From Heterobilharzia americana (lineage: Eukaryota > Platyhelminthes > Trematoda > Strigeidida > Schistosomatidae), in contig OX104127.1 of NCBI GenBank assembly GCA_944470555.2, positions 32,937,661 to 33,001,660 of the forward strand: a stretch of DNA of 64,000 nucleotides, in the 5' to 3' direction. The translations under genes were made by a program, and so were the position numbers. The notes under the pieces were generated by a model. The model searched no databases. It was not told where the DNA came from and saw nothing but the letters and a program-made list of their open reading frames with translations. Below, one piece after another: positions 35,881 through 47,904 of this stretch (positions are counted from its first letter, which is position 1; each line of letters begins with the position of its first letter).

Positions 35881-37896
35881 CTGCTTCATGCTTGATACCA
35901 GAAATTATTGGAGGAATCCTTCATCTGGTCTCCCCCTGTTGATTTTCAACTTTCTCAGCGTTCCGCAGCAAATGTTTTTTTTTGCGCAGCAACAACTAAT
36001 TCTGATGGATTACGCCTGTATTACTGAGTAGGGTCACAGTACGAGTGGGACATTTGAGGACCCATATGCCCAAGTGAATTGTGTGGTTATGCTAACACTT
36101 ACTGCCGCCTGAAATCGATGAAGTGAGTTTTCGTTGACCAACGATACTATAAACATGTGAAGTGACGTTAAAGTAAAAGTTTATCTGACGAAATGCGGAG
36201 CTCTACGGCAGGTTAACCATCTAGGTCACATGTAACGCAAACGTCGAATATTGTGCGATTTCGATATCACTTTATTGTGTAAAAAGAATCGTGAGTGGAG
36301 GCAATCAAAACTCATAAAATTTGAGTGTACTGTGAAGTGACATTTTTCTGATCTTTTTATAGCCTGTAATCACTTTTATCATCATTATAAACAGTGATGC
36401 GGCACCTTCTGTGCCACTCAGGACAGCTCAACTACTGCAGATTTCTTTACCATTATCAATTTGATGATGCCTTTAAACTGGCTTTTTTCGTGTTAAACTG
36501 TTGTTTTGAGAATAAATATTTAGTTATTTATTATAACTTAATATCTACCCAAATATACAAGCTGTCTCGACACATACAACGGTTCGCCAACAGTAGTAAG
36601 TTCTTCCAACTTCGAAAGAGCATTTGACAAGCCATTCCAGGGGGCACTCACCATGTCGCCAGTCTACCGAGTGCCATTTTGGCTGTTTCCATTTTGGTTG
36701 GTAGCAAAAGAGTAGTATTTTCACAAGTTAAAAAAAGAATGTAGCAAAGCCACACAGTTATGTTGCATCTCTTTCACAGTTGCCTCGGGAAGTCTGTGGG
36801 GTAAAGGCTGGAAAGAGTCATGAAATCAAACAACAGCAAGTGAGCTTAGTATTTGTTTGGAAATAGTAAGCACCATCCTTGGCAGTTTACATATCCCGAG
36901 GATGACTTCATGTGGATGACTCAAAATGCTCTTAAGAAAGTCGTATCCAAGAGGATAACTTGTGCGTACACCCATTTCTGAGTAATCGAAGGGATCTCTA
37001 AGCTCATCAGACATGAAGATTATTGTCCAGCGATAAATGCTGTCATTCTGCAACCTTTATCAGAAATTATTCATGTAGTCGGTCTGTCCATAAGTTGGAC
37101 TGGATATGGTCTCCCAGAGAAGCTGCTTTTTTGCTTTCATAAACGTCTGCGACGTATGATATCGGCCATTGGATGTGATACTGCAGTGATTTGCTCACAA
37201 ATCGTGATAACCCTCTTAAAGGATGCGTACGACCATAAGATGGTAGCATAGTTAAGGAAAACTGTGAGTTTTCTACAAGTTTTCGGACAGCTTCACCACA
37301 TTTTGGCAACGTATTATTGTCTGTTTGAAGCTACTGGCAAAAAGCATTGCCTTTGGTTTGGTGATTGTCAGGACTTGTCAGTAAGCTGTATCTGCAACTT
37401 TGGGGGAACACTAGAAGGACTGTTATCCAATGGCAATGAAGCTTTGCATGTAGAATTCATATGCAGTCATTATCAAGGAGGTATGGTGACTGTTGACTGT
37501 CTTCCGTCAGACGGAGTCCTACCGGCAAACCTCTGAAGCGTGAGTTACATCTTTTGTACTTTCCTCGTGCCTTTGGATTTCGGCGATTCGGCTACGATAC
37601 AGTTACGTTTTTCGCCTGCAAATAAAATCTTCTGAACATATACGTTATCCGCTAACTGTTGCTGTCACTTTCTCTGCAACTATTGGTTGCATATCCTAGG
37701 CTTTCATCAATACGCGAACTTTGGTCTGGACTTCAGTGTTCTTCTCTATTTGACGGGAAGTTGTAGCATCTCGCTGCCTTGCCTACCAGTTTACTGCAAA
37801 AGCTGAGGTTAACAGACAACCAATAACTTTAATCTGTGTTGCAGATAAGTCTCTAATCTTGCTATTTTATTGTGGTCAATAAATGTTTGTCCCTTT
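35881..37896. other. Unassigned; possibly the 5' region of the following CR1 element
   Basis: Open frames on both strands (36394-36627 +, 36826-37053 -, 37067-37309 -, 37264-37536 +) look moderately protein-like but match nothing I know. The last few hundred bases are probably the 5' UTR of the CR1 copy. Confidence 0.35.
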
Positions 37897-39084
37897 ATGT
37901 CCATGCCTTGTAGCCTTAGCACGATTAACGTCATTGCTGCCGTAAACAAACCAATCCATAAAGCTGAGAGATCAAGAGTTTTGAATCCGTCACTGGGGTC
38001 TGAAAATGGCTTATTTGCTAATGGTCTTACTGTTGATCTCTCTGACGTCATGACTGACGTGTATAATGGTGTTATTGCGAACAAGCGTAATGCCGTTGGC
38101 AACAGTAATGTGATTGCTGAACTTCGGCGTAAACTAGACTGTGTTACACCTCTGATTTGCCTACCAAACCCTACAACGGACTTATCAGTGGATAACCTTA
38201 TCAAGTGTGAAACATTGGTGAACTTTGTAGCCACTGAAGCCAGCAAACGATTGGCTTCGTCGCACAACTCCATTGTCCTCAGTGTCCCTGATAGTTTTCC
38301 ATTAAGACATGTTAAAACTGATTTTCTCCAAGCCTGTGGTTTATATGAATCTGGCTGCACAGTACGGCGTCTTTGGAAGAGGACTAGTAAATACCCCTGT
38401 CCAATATTGTTCCAGTTTAGCTCACTCCTTGATGCGAGACACGTTTGTGGTTCACAGAAATCTGTAAGACTCTTAAGAAGCTGTGAGAATATTGGGGTAC
38501 TCCCAGATCTTACCCCACGTCAAAGACGAACACGTGTTTCGAAACCTTATGAAGTCCCCCTGGAAACTTCATCAAAACCAATGGCCACCGGAAGCAAACT
38601 GGCGCATGGGAGTCAGCTCCTCACACCAGATGACATTGTAAGTATAGATCGAAAAAGGCTGACCAAGCATACTGTTGCAGGCACATCAGTTGCTACCGTT
38701 TCACCATCCAACATGGTAGTAAACACCGAAAATAAGGGCCAAATCTCTACCAGTTATGCAGATTTATTCTCAGATGATGTCGGCATAGATGGCAGCGGTA
38801 ATGATACGTCCGACATGCACCTGGTTCCTCTGAGTTTATCGATGAAACCTGCACCCCTCGGGGGCAGTTACGCTGATAGGCCTCTACCGCCCTCAAATAC
38901 CATGTTGGCCTCTGGGTATATTGATAATGCACAGTCGCAAAGTGCCATGTTTCAAAAATCTAAATCTAGACGTCCTATTCCGAGTAAACCGCCAAAGCCA
39001 ATGGCACAGAAACGTTTTAGACAGCCCGTAGTAATTATTTTCAGACTGTTAAACTTAATGGTTATAACGCCATCCGAAGAGTGA
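37897..39084 (+). CDS. CR1 ORF1-type protein, about 395 aa, open
   Basis: The longest open frame in the window. The first ATG is at 37897; the open frame reaches back to 37870 without an ATG. ORF1 proteins of CR1-type elements are thought to bind element RNA and help form the transposition particle. In order one sees an N-terminal region with LRRKLDCVTPLICLPNP, then a conserved core ASKRLASSHNSIVLSVPDSF, then RRLWKRTSKYPCPILFQFSS and LTPRQRRTRVSKPYE, and a low-complexity, proline- and lysine-rich C-terminus (SRRPIPSKPPKPMAQKR). The core resembles ORF1 segments of schistosome CR1 elements. No CCHC zinc knuckle or esterase motif is visible. The 183-codon antisense frame at 37809-38360 is its shadow. 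Confidence 0.7.
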   Translation: MSMPCSLSTINVIAAVNKPIHKAERSRVLNPSLGSENGLFANGLTVDLSDVMTDVYNGVIANKRNAVGNSNVIAELRRKLDCVTPLICLPNPTTDLSVDNLIKCETLVNFVATEASKRLASSHNSIVLSVPDSFPLRHVKTDFLQACGLYESGCTVRRLWKRTSKYPCPILFQFSSLLDARHVCGSQKSVRLLRSCENIGVLPDLTPRQRRTRVSKPYEVPLETSSKPMATGSKLAHGSQLLTPDDIVSIDRKRLTKHTVAGTSVATVSPSNMVVNTENKGQISTSYADLFSDDVGIDGSGNDTSDMHLVPLSLSMKPAPLGGSYADRPLPPSNTMLASGYIDNAQSQSAMFQKSKSRRPIPSKPPKPMAQKRFRQPVVIIFRLLNLMVITPSEE

Positions 39085-39543
39085 CCCTGTTCTCTTACGC
39101 GAACACACTCACGACGTCCACGGATATGACACCAAGCCTATGGCACCCTCACTAACCAGCAGAAAGGTAGGATTCGTACATCAAGGCGGTAAAAAGAATG
39201 GGAACACGCGTAACAATGTTCAGAACACAAATGCCTCCCATAGTCGTGAAGACGAGGGCTACAGGAGAAACGACAGGTTTTTCTTCTCACACCCATCTTC
39301 ACAACATTCAAATCGAATGTATGCCCACCCCAGTACAGCGATATCACTTCCCGGTTGGTGACCTGCTGTTCAGATGCAGCCTGTGATACTGGCTCCCCAA
39401 CATGTTGCACCCCACCCCTTACCATACAGAAGTGAGACCACAGATTTACTTGGCTCATTTCCACAGACACCCATACCCAGGGCTCGTTCAGACAGCCCAA
39501 ATTTTCGCGAACTTCAAAAATTATTAGCGCCTTTTGCTGTTCA
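39085..39543 (+). pseudogene. Probable frameshifted continuation of CR1 ORF1
   Basis: Proline- and histidine-rich pieces continue in other frames (39140-39361, 39374-39694), such as APQHVAPHPLPYRSETTDLL. Their composition matches the C-terminus of ORF1. A frameshift around 39080 probably cut the protein. The alternative is a non-coding inter-ORF spacer. Confidence 0.4.
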
Positions 39544-42500
39544 GGTGATGACGCCATCGAATCAGCTACTTTCGACCCTAAATCTGTTTATTTGGATGCA
39601 AGGTGCACACCGAACACAAATAAAAACACTACTCTGTTCTCCCCTGATAAAGGTGACACCGTTTCAAGTCACTGTGGGCTCGATTTACCACTAGGATATC
39701 CTAGTAACTCGACAGTTACGAGTGGATAAGGCGTAGAGACGTTCTGTAACGCAACGACGTCAGACTATACTCAGTCAAGCGACACTGAGATACCTTTTGG
39801 CTTGTTTAGCGAACTAGAAAGCTTTACACACTATTGCACTTCCTACTTGCGCACCGGTCTCACAAACGCAAGGTCCATCCTTAGCAAACTACCGGTATCA
39901 AGAGGTAACACGCTCATATATAAGCCGCCGGTAATAATTATCACTGAGTCTTGGTGTCACGCAAATATAGCAGATGAAGAGATAAGTATTGACATGTATA
40001 CACAATTCTGATGTGACCAGAGTAACAAGAAAGGAGGAGATTGCCTGATGTACTTCCTGAACACTCTCACCGTATTCAGGTTGGAAACTATGGTTCTTGA
40101 TAAAGTAAGTGACTCTCTGTGGGTCACAGTACACTACAGGAATGCTACAGCACTGATGGGATGTGTTTACAGAACACCTGGTACCTTTAACAATCATGAG
40201 ATTCCACTGATTACGGCCTTGGAACGTGCATCCACTCTCCTATATGATCATAAGATCACATGCGGTGACTTTAACCTACCTGAAATTAAGTGGGATTCAC
40301 TTGCTGGTCCGGCTGGGTGTGACAACCTTTTTCATACACTGTCTATTTTCGGATGGAAGCAAATTGTTACAACTCCTACAAGAGGTGACAATGTATTGGA
40401 CTTAACATTTTGCCATAACACAAATCCTATTTTGACAAATGTAGGATCCAATTTCCCAGGAAGTGATCACAATACGGTATTATGCGCACTGCCACTTCCT
40501 GCAACTAGTACTTCAATAGGTACTTTCACTACACACCAAATAATATATAGAGACTACGGTAGAACGGAATAGCAGCAGATGTATCCAATGATTAGGTGCA
40601 ATGATCGGGTATCATTCTTCACCACCAGAGACCTCAAATTACCATTGGTATGTTTTACTATAACTCTAAAACCTGTCTCGATACCATCGTTCCACTGAAA
40701 GATTTCAAAAAAGTGCCACTAAACAATAAGCCATATATACCTCTCAATGCTCGTAGAGAGTTACGCGAACCCTCAACAAGATACTACGGATATCACGACG
40801 TCAATGCACTTCGGCCGATTCTTGGTACTGTTAACTGTATCTCGCACAACCATGATTTGCGCTTGAAGAATGAAGAGAGTCATGTATTAGCTAGCTCATC
40901 TAGGGTATATGCTCTCTCAACACTCCTTAAGAAGCGATCGGGTTGCATAAAACATAGAATCCCTCTTCTTATCTGTGACACTAAAGCTTATAATGATCCA
41001 GTGGATGTGTGAAATACTCAGCGACTTATTCGCAGTCAGTTATCTGGAACCTGTAGATTTTTCGTGTGACACTAGCGTGGTCTGCACTTCTAAAAGCTAT
41101 TCTTCTCCTCGACCAACGACAGTAGATACGGTTGAATTCACATACTCTAATATTCACCAAGCCATTAGGATGCTAAAATATACATATACATATATAAATA
41201 TTTCTTTTAATTTGGTGGCCCTGATATTCCATTGTTATTACTTAAGATATTTTCTCTCTCCTTGGAATCTTTCGCGTACCCTGATATTTGGAAAACATCA
41301 TTTGTCCTCCCTAGATATAAGTCTGGTTCAAAAACACTAGCTAGTAACAACAGACCAAGAAATATTACTCCTGTAGTTTCTAGAATTATGGAGAAAGTTA
41401 TTAAATAAAGCATTCTTCAGCACATGCTTAGTGGCAACACCATCACATCGAGTCATCATGGGTTCCTAAAATCGAGGTCCTGTATAACCCGCCATCTTGA
41501 CTCCTTTAACTTCATAACCACTATGCGCGACCGACATCAATTAGTCCTTGTACTCTATCTAGACATTTCAAAGGCACTCGACAGAGTCAATCACTTGCTG
41601 TTAATGAGTAAGTTGATGACTATGGGAATTGACCATCCACTATTGGGATGGATTAAGTCTTTCCTCAGTAATCGCACTCAGGTGGTGAAGGCAGATTCAC
41701 ACATTTCAAAACCTAGACCAATCACCTCTGGTGTTGTTCAAGGCAGTGTATTAGGCCCCTTTCTCTTTATTTTATACGTCAATGACATCTGCAGCTGCTT
41801 CACATACGGTGAACCATTCTTGTTTGCTGATGACCTAAAAGTTGCATGCACATTCACCCGTGACAAGTTTTTCCACTTCCAAGCACTAATACAAAGGGAG
41901 CTCGATATAATATCCGCGTGGTCTGTTGCTTGAAGACTTCAGTTCAATATAGGCAAATGTGGCTGGATACGTTTTGGTGCCCTGTCGGTGGATTTCCAAC
42001 CACATCTTCAGTCTAAGAAACTTCCTGTTCTTAAAGATGTACGTGACCTTGGACTAAGATATTCTAGGGACCTCACATTTTCTGAACAGGTAGCATCACC
42101 GACTCGCAAAGCTAGGATCCTGATGGGTTGCATAGTTCGTAACTTCCACTTCAAAGTCAAGTTGCTACTCTACAAAATTTGCTTACGTCCACTGTTAGAA
42201 TACTGTCCATTTATACTAAGTGGTATCTGCATAGTGGACAAAAATAAAATAGAGGGTGTCCAGAGGTATTTCACAGCTAGATTGTTAGGACACGAGCGCA
42301 AACAGGACTACAGCTCCAGATGCAGAACACTAAGTCTAGAAACACTTTGGATGAGACGACTCGAAATTAACCTGAGACTTTTCTTTAATGTGTTACATAA
42401 ACACGCGTTTACAGCCAGTGATGAGTTTCAGTTCGAACACAACAGTTGTTGCAATCTGCACAACCACGCCCATAGCGTCAAAATGAAGTCGTCCAAGTGC

Positions 42501-42703
42501 TGCTTGCGCAGAAACCTTTTTTTTCTGTCAAAGTCTCTCAGCTGTGTAACAGACTTCCAGCTAAAGTGAAGGCCTCCAAATCAACCTCTGAATTTAGTCG
42601 GTTACTGGCTGGCTTCTTACCATCTGGTGACTTCTACGGCTTACCGAATACACCAACAGTCTCTTTCACGACACTTCGTATACTCGGCTCTCTTAATGTA
42701 TAA
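39544..42703 (+). pseudogene. CR1 ORF2: AP endonuclease and reverse transcriptase, lightly damaged
   Basis: The endonuclease runs in one frame to 40572, broken only by TAA 39727-39729 and TGA 40009-40011. It keeps ITESWC, CGDFNLPEIKW and GSDHN, which supply the catalytic E, D/N and D/H residues. A frameshift near 40575-40650 leads to the linker. A second lesion lies at about 41012, and a TATATACA-rich tract at 41178-41200 replaces the usual GPDG segment. From 41214 the RT is in one frame (GGPDIPLLLLKIFSLSLES, then YLDISKALDRVNHL, GVVQGSVLGPFLFILYVNDI, FADDLK) with TAA at 41406-41408 and TGA at 41931-41933. A slip in a T run near 42520 changes frame before the C-terminus (SGDFYGLPNTPTVSF). All RT aspartates are present. 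Confidence 0.8.
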
Positions 42704-43822
42704 TGAGACAGCCACCACACATACACTGACCTTTCACACGAAGCGTTGAGGAGACTTCCATAAGTTACCACCTAAAACTAATGGCACATTCTGCCCCACC
42801 CAACGCGGTAATCAAAAACAGAAATCCTACACCACATGACAGCATGAAATTTATATTTTTAAATACTCTATAGAAGAAGGATATACTACAATGAAAGCCA
42901 TAGCAAGGGAAGTTAAGTAGGGAGAAACATGAACATAGAAAACACTCTCCCTGTTGAAATTCTTGCTTTCCCCACCTGCTGCTTTGTCTGTTTTTTCTCG
43001 TTGTAGAAAAATAATTTAGTTCTAAACGTTGACTTCACTGCCACCGAGAATACATTACTTAAGGAACAGACCATGGCTGAAACTACCCTTCATGGAGGGT
43101 AACCAGCCTCACCAAGTTCAGAATACCTAACTACAACAAGCAGAAATAAAAAATGTTCACTGGACTACAACTTCGTGATTATCAAAATCTAGGATTAGCT
43201 CATCATAGAAGTGACCAGCAAAGTCCAACACCTACCAACTGCAAGGCTGTCATGACCTGTGAAAGAGTCGGACAAGATCTTCTGGAAGCCCGTCTGGTGC
43301 ATTCAAACAAGTCTATTGCTTCTGGATGCTGGAGTTGGAAAAAGAAGATATTTGGCTTTCAGTCATAATATTCGTCAAGATTATGAATCTTTGTTGTGGA
43401 ATGGTGTTAACATGGATGAATTATACAGTCATGGAATCGTCAATGAAGTACAATATGTAAACAATTCATAAACTTTCCATCATTATCTCAAGCAAAAAGT
43501 ACAGATTGATACAATGGAAGTGTTGGCTTCAAGCTTTCTTTCTCTCCAGGTAATAGCTGTATTGTCTGGATACAAACCTGGTTTGTTTGTTAATGCAAAG
43601 ACAATACTTCCACTTGTCCAACTTGTAAATATTCTGTACACTCATTCTGCTGGTATGTTCCATTATATGAACATGAAGCACTCATATCTTATAGTGACAA
43701 CGGGCAGGGATTCAGATTGCCTTCCATGAAGATGAATGTAATTTGTATATAAACTTGTTCATACCTGTAAAAATGATATGTGCCTGTGTATTCAGGAATA
43801 AATATTGTTATTATTATTATTT
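42704..43822 (+). other. 3' UTR and ATT-rich tail of the CR1 element
   Basis: About 1.1 kb without RT coding. It shares its order of words with 32095-31380 on the minus strand. It ends in TATTGTTATTATTATTATTT (43804-43823), a simple-repeat tail. The 43153-43471 frames (for example LLLLDAGVGKRRYLAF) are also recognisable in the inverted copy, with different breaks, so a short conserved peptide there cannot be excluded. Confidence 0.6.
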
Positions 43823-46491
43823 TGTCGATTGTGTCGAACCCCTGCCTAATGTTTATCACTGAAGCTTGGTGTACTCCAGGCACTCCTGATGGTGATTTCT
43901 CTGTCGACAATTATACCCTGTTTAGGGGAGGTAGATATAATGGTAGAGGTGGTGGTTGCATCATTTACATCAGGTCCAACATTGCTGCGACAAATTGTAT
44001 TACTTCAGAACTCAATTCGCCCGGTGACTCGGTGTGGATTGTGGCGAAGTTTACAAATGCTATAACTATCCTCTTAAGGTGTATCTACTGTCCCCCTTGC
44101 TCTAATGTAGATTATGACGACAGGCTTGCAGAAGTGTTCACCCATGTAATAACACTACCCTACCCGTGGAACTTATAAGCAGATACTTCAATATACCTGA
44201 CATCAAGTGGCAATCACTTACTTCTCCTAGGCGGCTTGATAATTTTATTAATGTATTGGATTCCGGAGGATGGCGCAAACAGGTAATGCAACCAGCTAGA
44301 CATAATAGCACACTTGACCTCGTTTTCACTAATGGATTATTGCCTTTCACTTTTCAAGTTGGTCCAGAATTCCCGGGCAGCGATCACAGAGTAGTGTTTG
44401 GTGACTTCCGACTGTCTCCCAGTACTACGTTAGCTCCCAGGTCAAAAACAATCACAGTTAGACGATACAAAAATACCATCTGGGAAGAGATGCAATACGT
44501 GTTGCGATGCCTGGGCTGGGGTTCTTATTTCACCAGTAGCTCATCCCGTGAACTGAGTGACATCTTCTACAGTTCCATGAATGTAATTCACGATCACACC
44601 GCTCCGGAGGTATCAGTATTAGTTAGAAATCTGGAAGTGAATTTCACCTCTGAAAATGTACGTATTGGCATGCGCACACATGGCAGAAATTTCTGTCGAT
44701 CTAATGACTTCTCATCCCCTGTCTCATTAAAAATTGCTCATGAGAACTTCAAATCAAATAAGTTACTGAAAGCAATCAAGCAAGAAACTAGCTGCAACGC
44801 ATGAACAAACAATGTTCAATCGTTAGTGAGAATTCTAAAATCCCGTGCAAAACTTATCCAGAGTCATTTCCAGTAATCTGATCATTCCTGGGGACATTCT
44901 TTATGGTTACCCAAGTAAGATCAGTGAGCTGTTTAGTGAATATTATGCAAGCTGCTTCACGCACGAAGATAGTGTACTAAACATACAAATGCCCGTTCCA
45001 CCACACCACTCACTAAGTAATGTTTCCTTTACACAGAGAAAGGTAGGTGATGCAGTTGCTTCACTAAGGGACTCATATTCTGCCAGACCCGATGGGATCC
45101 CATCTGTTCTACTTAAGAGGGGTGGTGAAGACATACCATTGATCCTCATGAAGCTATTCTCAATATCCCTCAATAAGGCATGCTACCGTGACCGCTGGAA
45201 GCCGGAAGCTGGGCCTACGTCAGATATTTGAAATTATCGTCCCGTAAATATCACATCTGTAGTCTCTCGTATCGTGAAGAAGGTAGTTGTACAAGAAATT
45301 GCTGATCGCTCGGCTGCGCATCAGCAACTTTCCCCTATACAGCATGGTTTCTTAAAAGGCCGTTCATGTAGTACTTGCTTGCTGGATTATTTTAAGGAGG
45401 TCACCTGCAGATGAGATGAAGGTCTAGTAGTAACTGCTCTATTTTTTGACCTCAAAAAAGCATTTGATAAAGTGCCTCATAATCGGTTAATTCTGAAGCC
45501 TCAATAGTTTGGAATTGGTGACCCTCTATTATCGTGGATAAGCTCATTCCTTAGACAGCGTACTCAAATAGTAAACTTCAGTCACACCTATTCCTCCCCA
45601 CAGCCTATTCTGAGTGGCGTCATTCAGGGTAGTGTGTTGGGACCCTTACTTTCCTCCTTTACGTAAATGATATTTCTAACTTGACAAAATATGGTAAACC
45701 CTACCTGTTAGCCGACGACTTAAAAATTGTGTGTAGCTTTCCCCACTCATCGCTAAGTGAGGGTTTTGATAGAATCCAGGAAGACCTGACAAATTTGTTC
45801 GGTTGGAGTGAAACATGGCAACTTCCACTTAGCTCTAGTAAATGCGGAATTCTCTGTTTCAATAGCTCTTATCCAAACGTCAGTTTACACCTTGGCGATT
45901 CTGTGCTGCAATCTTATAACTCAGTATGTGATTTAGGTATTAGGTGTTCTCGGAACTTAACGTTTACGGAATATGCCCAGTCACTTGCCTCTAAGTGTAG
46001 GCGCTCAGTTGGCCTTTTGCTTAAACACGTACATACCACTGAGGCTAGACTGCTTTTATTCAAGGTAATGATCCATCCAGTACTTAAATATGGCACAATC
46101 ATCTTCAGCAATATGCATGCTTCGGATAGGATACTAATTGAGAATGTTCAAAGAAAGTTTACCCGTCATGTACCGGGCTGTCACAAAGAACCTGATTATG
46201 AGGGAAGGTGTAAGAAACTAAAAATCGACTCACTTTGGCTATGACACCTTAAGCTCAACCTTAACCTATTTTTGCGCCTTTTGCATGGCATTACTACGCC
46301 TGTTGCTCTCCTACTTTTAAGCCTATGTCCTCATATAGTCTACGCAATCGTGAATGCACTGTACCTGTAGAAAAGCACCGCCTTAAACTTAGGCCACGAT
46401 CCTTTGTTACAGTACAGCAAGTTATGGAATAAGCTTCCACATTTTATTCGCTCTTGCATGTCTGCATTTCAGTTTCGACGTCTACTCAACT
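43823..46491 (+). pseudogene. Second CR1-like element, 5'-truncated: endonuclease and RT
   Basis: Coding starts inside the endonuclease (CLMFITEAWCTPGTPDGDFS, 43842). A shift at about 44150 breaks the GDFN box (ISRYFNIPDIKW), while GSDHRVVFGDF remains. The linker runs to 44804, and a new frame starts at 44845 (SARPDGIPSVLLKRGGEDIP). Nonsense codons lie at 45229-45231, 45412-45414 and 45505-45507. The RT has HGFLKGRSC, FFDLKKAFDKVPHN and GVIQGSVLGPLL; a one-base slip near 45650 follows, then LLADDLKIVCSF. Here YADD is LADD with both aspartates kept. TGA at 46242-46244 is followed by a recognisable C-terminus (YSKLWNKLPHFIRS) ending at 46489-46491. Sequence differs throughout from the 37.9-kb copy, so this is another CR1 family. 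Confidence 0.8.
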
Positions 46492-47900
46492 AATTCTTTC
46501 TTTTCACGGATATCTATAAATTGCTTGACATCCATACTATATCCGCAAATACGAAGCATAATGGAGCCATCAGCACATAACAATGGTCAAGCCATTGCGT
46601 CCACAATGAACGTACTCAGTCTCTAAGTGTAAGAATCGGTTTTATTTAAGCCCTCCAGTCCCTTTAATGCAGATGGCTTTACGATTGCACAGAAGGGTGT
46701 GAATACTGGCTCCTCTATGAATAATGAACATAAAGAATACTGTTTATCTCTCAAAGCCACTACAGTACACCCCCCCCCAAAAAATACTTAAAAACCTTAT
46801 GATGGAAGGGCTACGTAGCTGACTTCGCACGCGTACATGAAAATGTACATAAAGTCTAAATAACCAAAAAAAATAGAAACTTCCCTCTTCTCCAAATCTG
46901 ATAGCGTAGTAATCTCTCTTTCTATTTCTGCTCGTGCTTCTTCTGTCTTTCCCCGTTTGCAGAAACAGCTGCAAGTCGACATTTGATGTTCAAATTCAGT
47001 CTGAACGTGATTACTTTATGGGAATAATACCTGTTCATTGGCGCCACTAATTATTGCACCGCTCCCACTCTCGCAAATTCTGGACCATCTTCAAGATTAA
47101 CTCACCTGCTGGTCACGATTTTCCTTGCGACGAACCGTCTGACCATTCCCAACAGTATTAGTAGCAGAGACATTCTGAACAGATGATTAAACCAGGAACC
47201 AATTTACCTATTGGCTCAGAACCTGAAATAGCTCCACACTACACATTTTCTAGTACTCTGTACCAAGAGACCTTTTCATATGAAACTTATTATGCATCAA
47301 TACACTTCTCGAATGATGCCGCCTACGCTAATATAAAAGATACCCGAATTATTTGTACAGATACTACCACTTGGACTAATGACTGTTTTAATGTCTATTT
47401 TCATCTAATACAAGTATTCCCAGCAGAATTAATCTATGTTACCTTTAAACGTAACACGGTGTCCTGGAGATGCATTGATATAGCCATACATGTTGGTTAT
47501 GTAGCTGTGGATACTTTATTGATACTCCAGATTGTATAGATGGGTCCTTTGTGGTCAGCAAAGCTAAAAATGAGGAACGTTCCAGGGAATAGACGGTTAT
47601 ATTACTAATTAACAAACTATGCAGGTGGACTACTAACGTCGGTTGGTTGTAACGCAAGCTTTGAGCATTGCGCGCTTCTGGCATTGATAACGAAACTTGT
47701 CTGTGAGATGGGAGGTGGAAGTCCATATCCGTCTCATGAATTTCAGTAAATTTTAATGAAATTATGCACACCGATGACTTGATATGTAAACTGTTTAATG
47801 GTGGATGCCAGTTCGTAGACTTTCAGAATTATGAATTTGACGGTGCTTGTAAACTGGCATCCCTCATGTTAAACCCGCTAAATGAAGACTATATTTGTTA
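46492..47900 (+). other. 3' region of the second CR1 element
   Basis: No RT coding. It contains a C9 run at 46770-46778 and a T-rich segment (46910-46965) similar to those behind the CR1 ends at 35725 and 42960. The part 47220-47940 recurs inverted at 55690-56440. A weak tail-like TATATTTGTTATTATC at 47889-47904 may mark the 3' end. Confidence 0.5.
47272..47771 (+). repeat. Near-identical 0.5-kb arm of a long inverted repeat (arm 1)
   Basis: Compared by eye with the reverse complement of 55859-56358, I find only two differences: T against C at 47634, and five against six A at 47566-47570. Outside the core, both flanks still align with the other copy but with many mismatches and gaps. The core carries a 118-codon plus-strand frame (47183-47539) and a 108-codon minus-strand frame (47445-47771) of unknown meaning. 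Confidence 0.85.
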
Positions 47901-47904
47901 TTAT

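Larger units (their letters stand above)
37897..43822 (+). mobile_element. CR1-like non-LTR retrotransposon, about 5.9 kb
   Basis: Plus-strand element with the full CR1 order: ORF1 (37897-39084 and a damaged continuation), ORF2 with an AP endonuclease and an RT (39544-42703), then a long 3' UTR ending in an ATT-rich tail (43804-43822). It is the best preserved element in the window: the ORF1 frame is open and ORF2 needs only a few corrections. A related 3' end lies inverted at 31380-32095. A second, different CR1 begins immediately after its tail. Confidence 0.8.

Noticed and set aside
37809..38360. 183-codon open frame on the minus strand
   Set aside because: Antisense to the open CR1 ORF1, with no motif of its own.
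39138..39557. 139-codon minus-strand open frame
   Set aside because: Antisense to the proline-rich continuation of CR1 ORF1; no motif.
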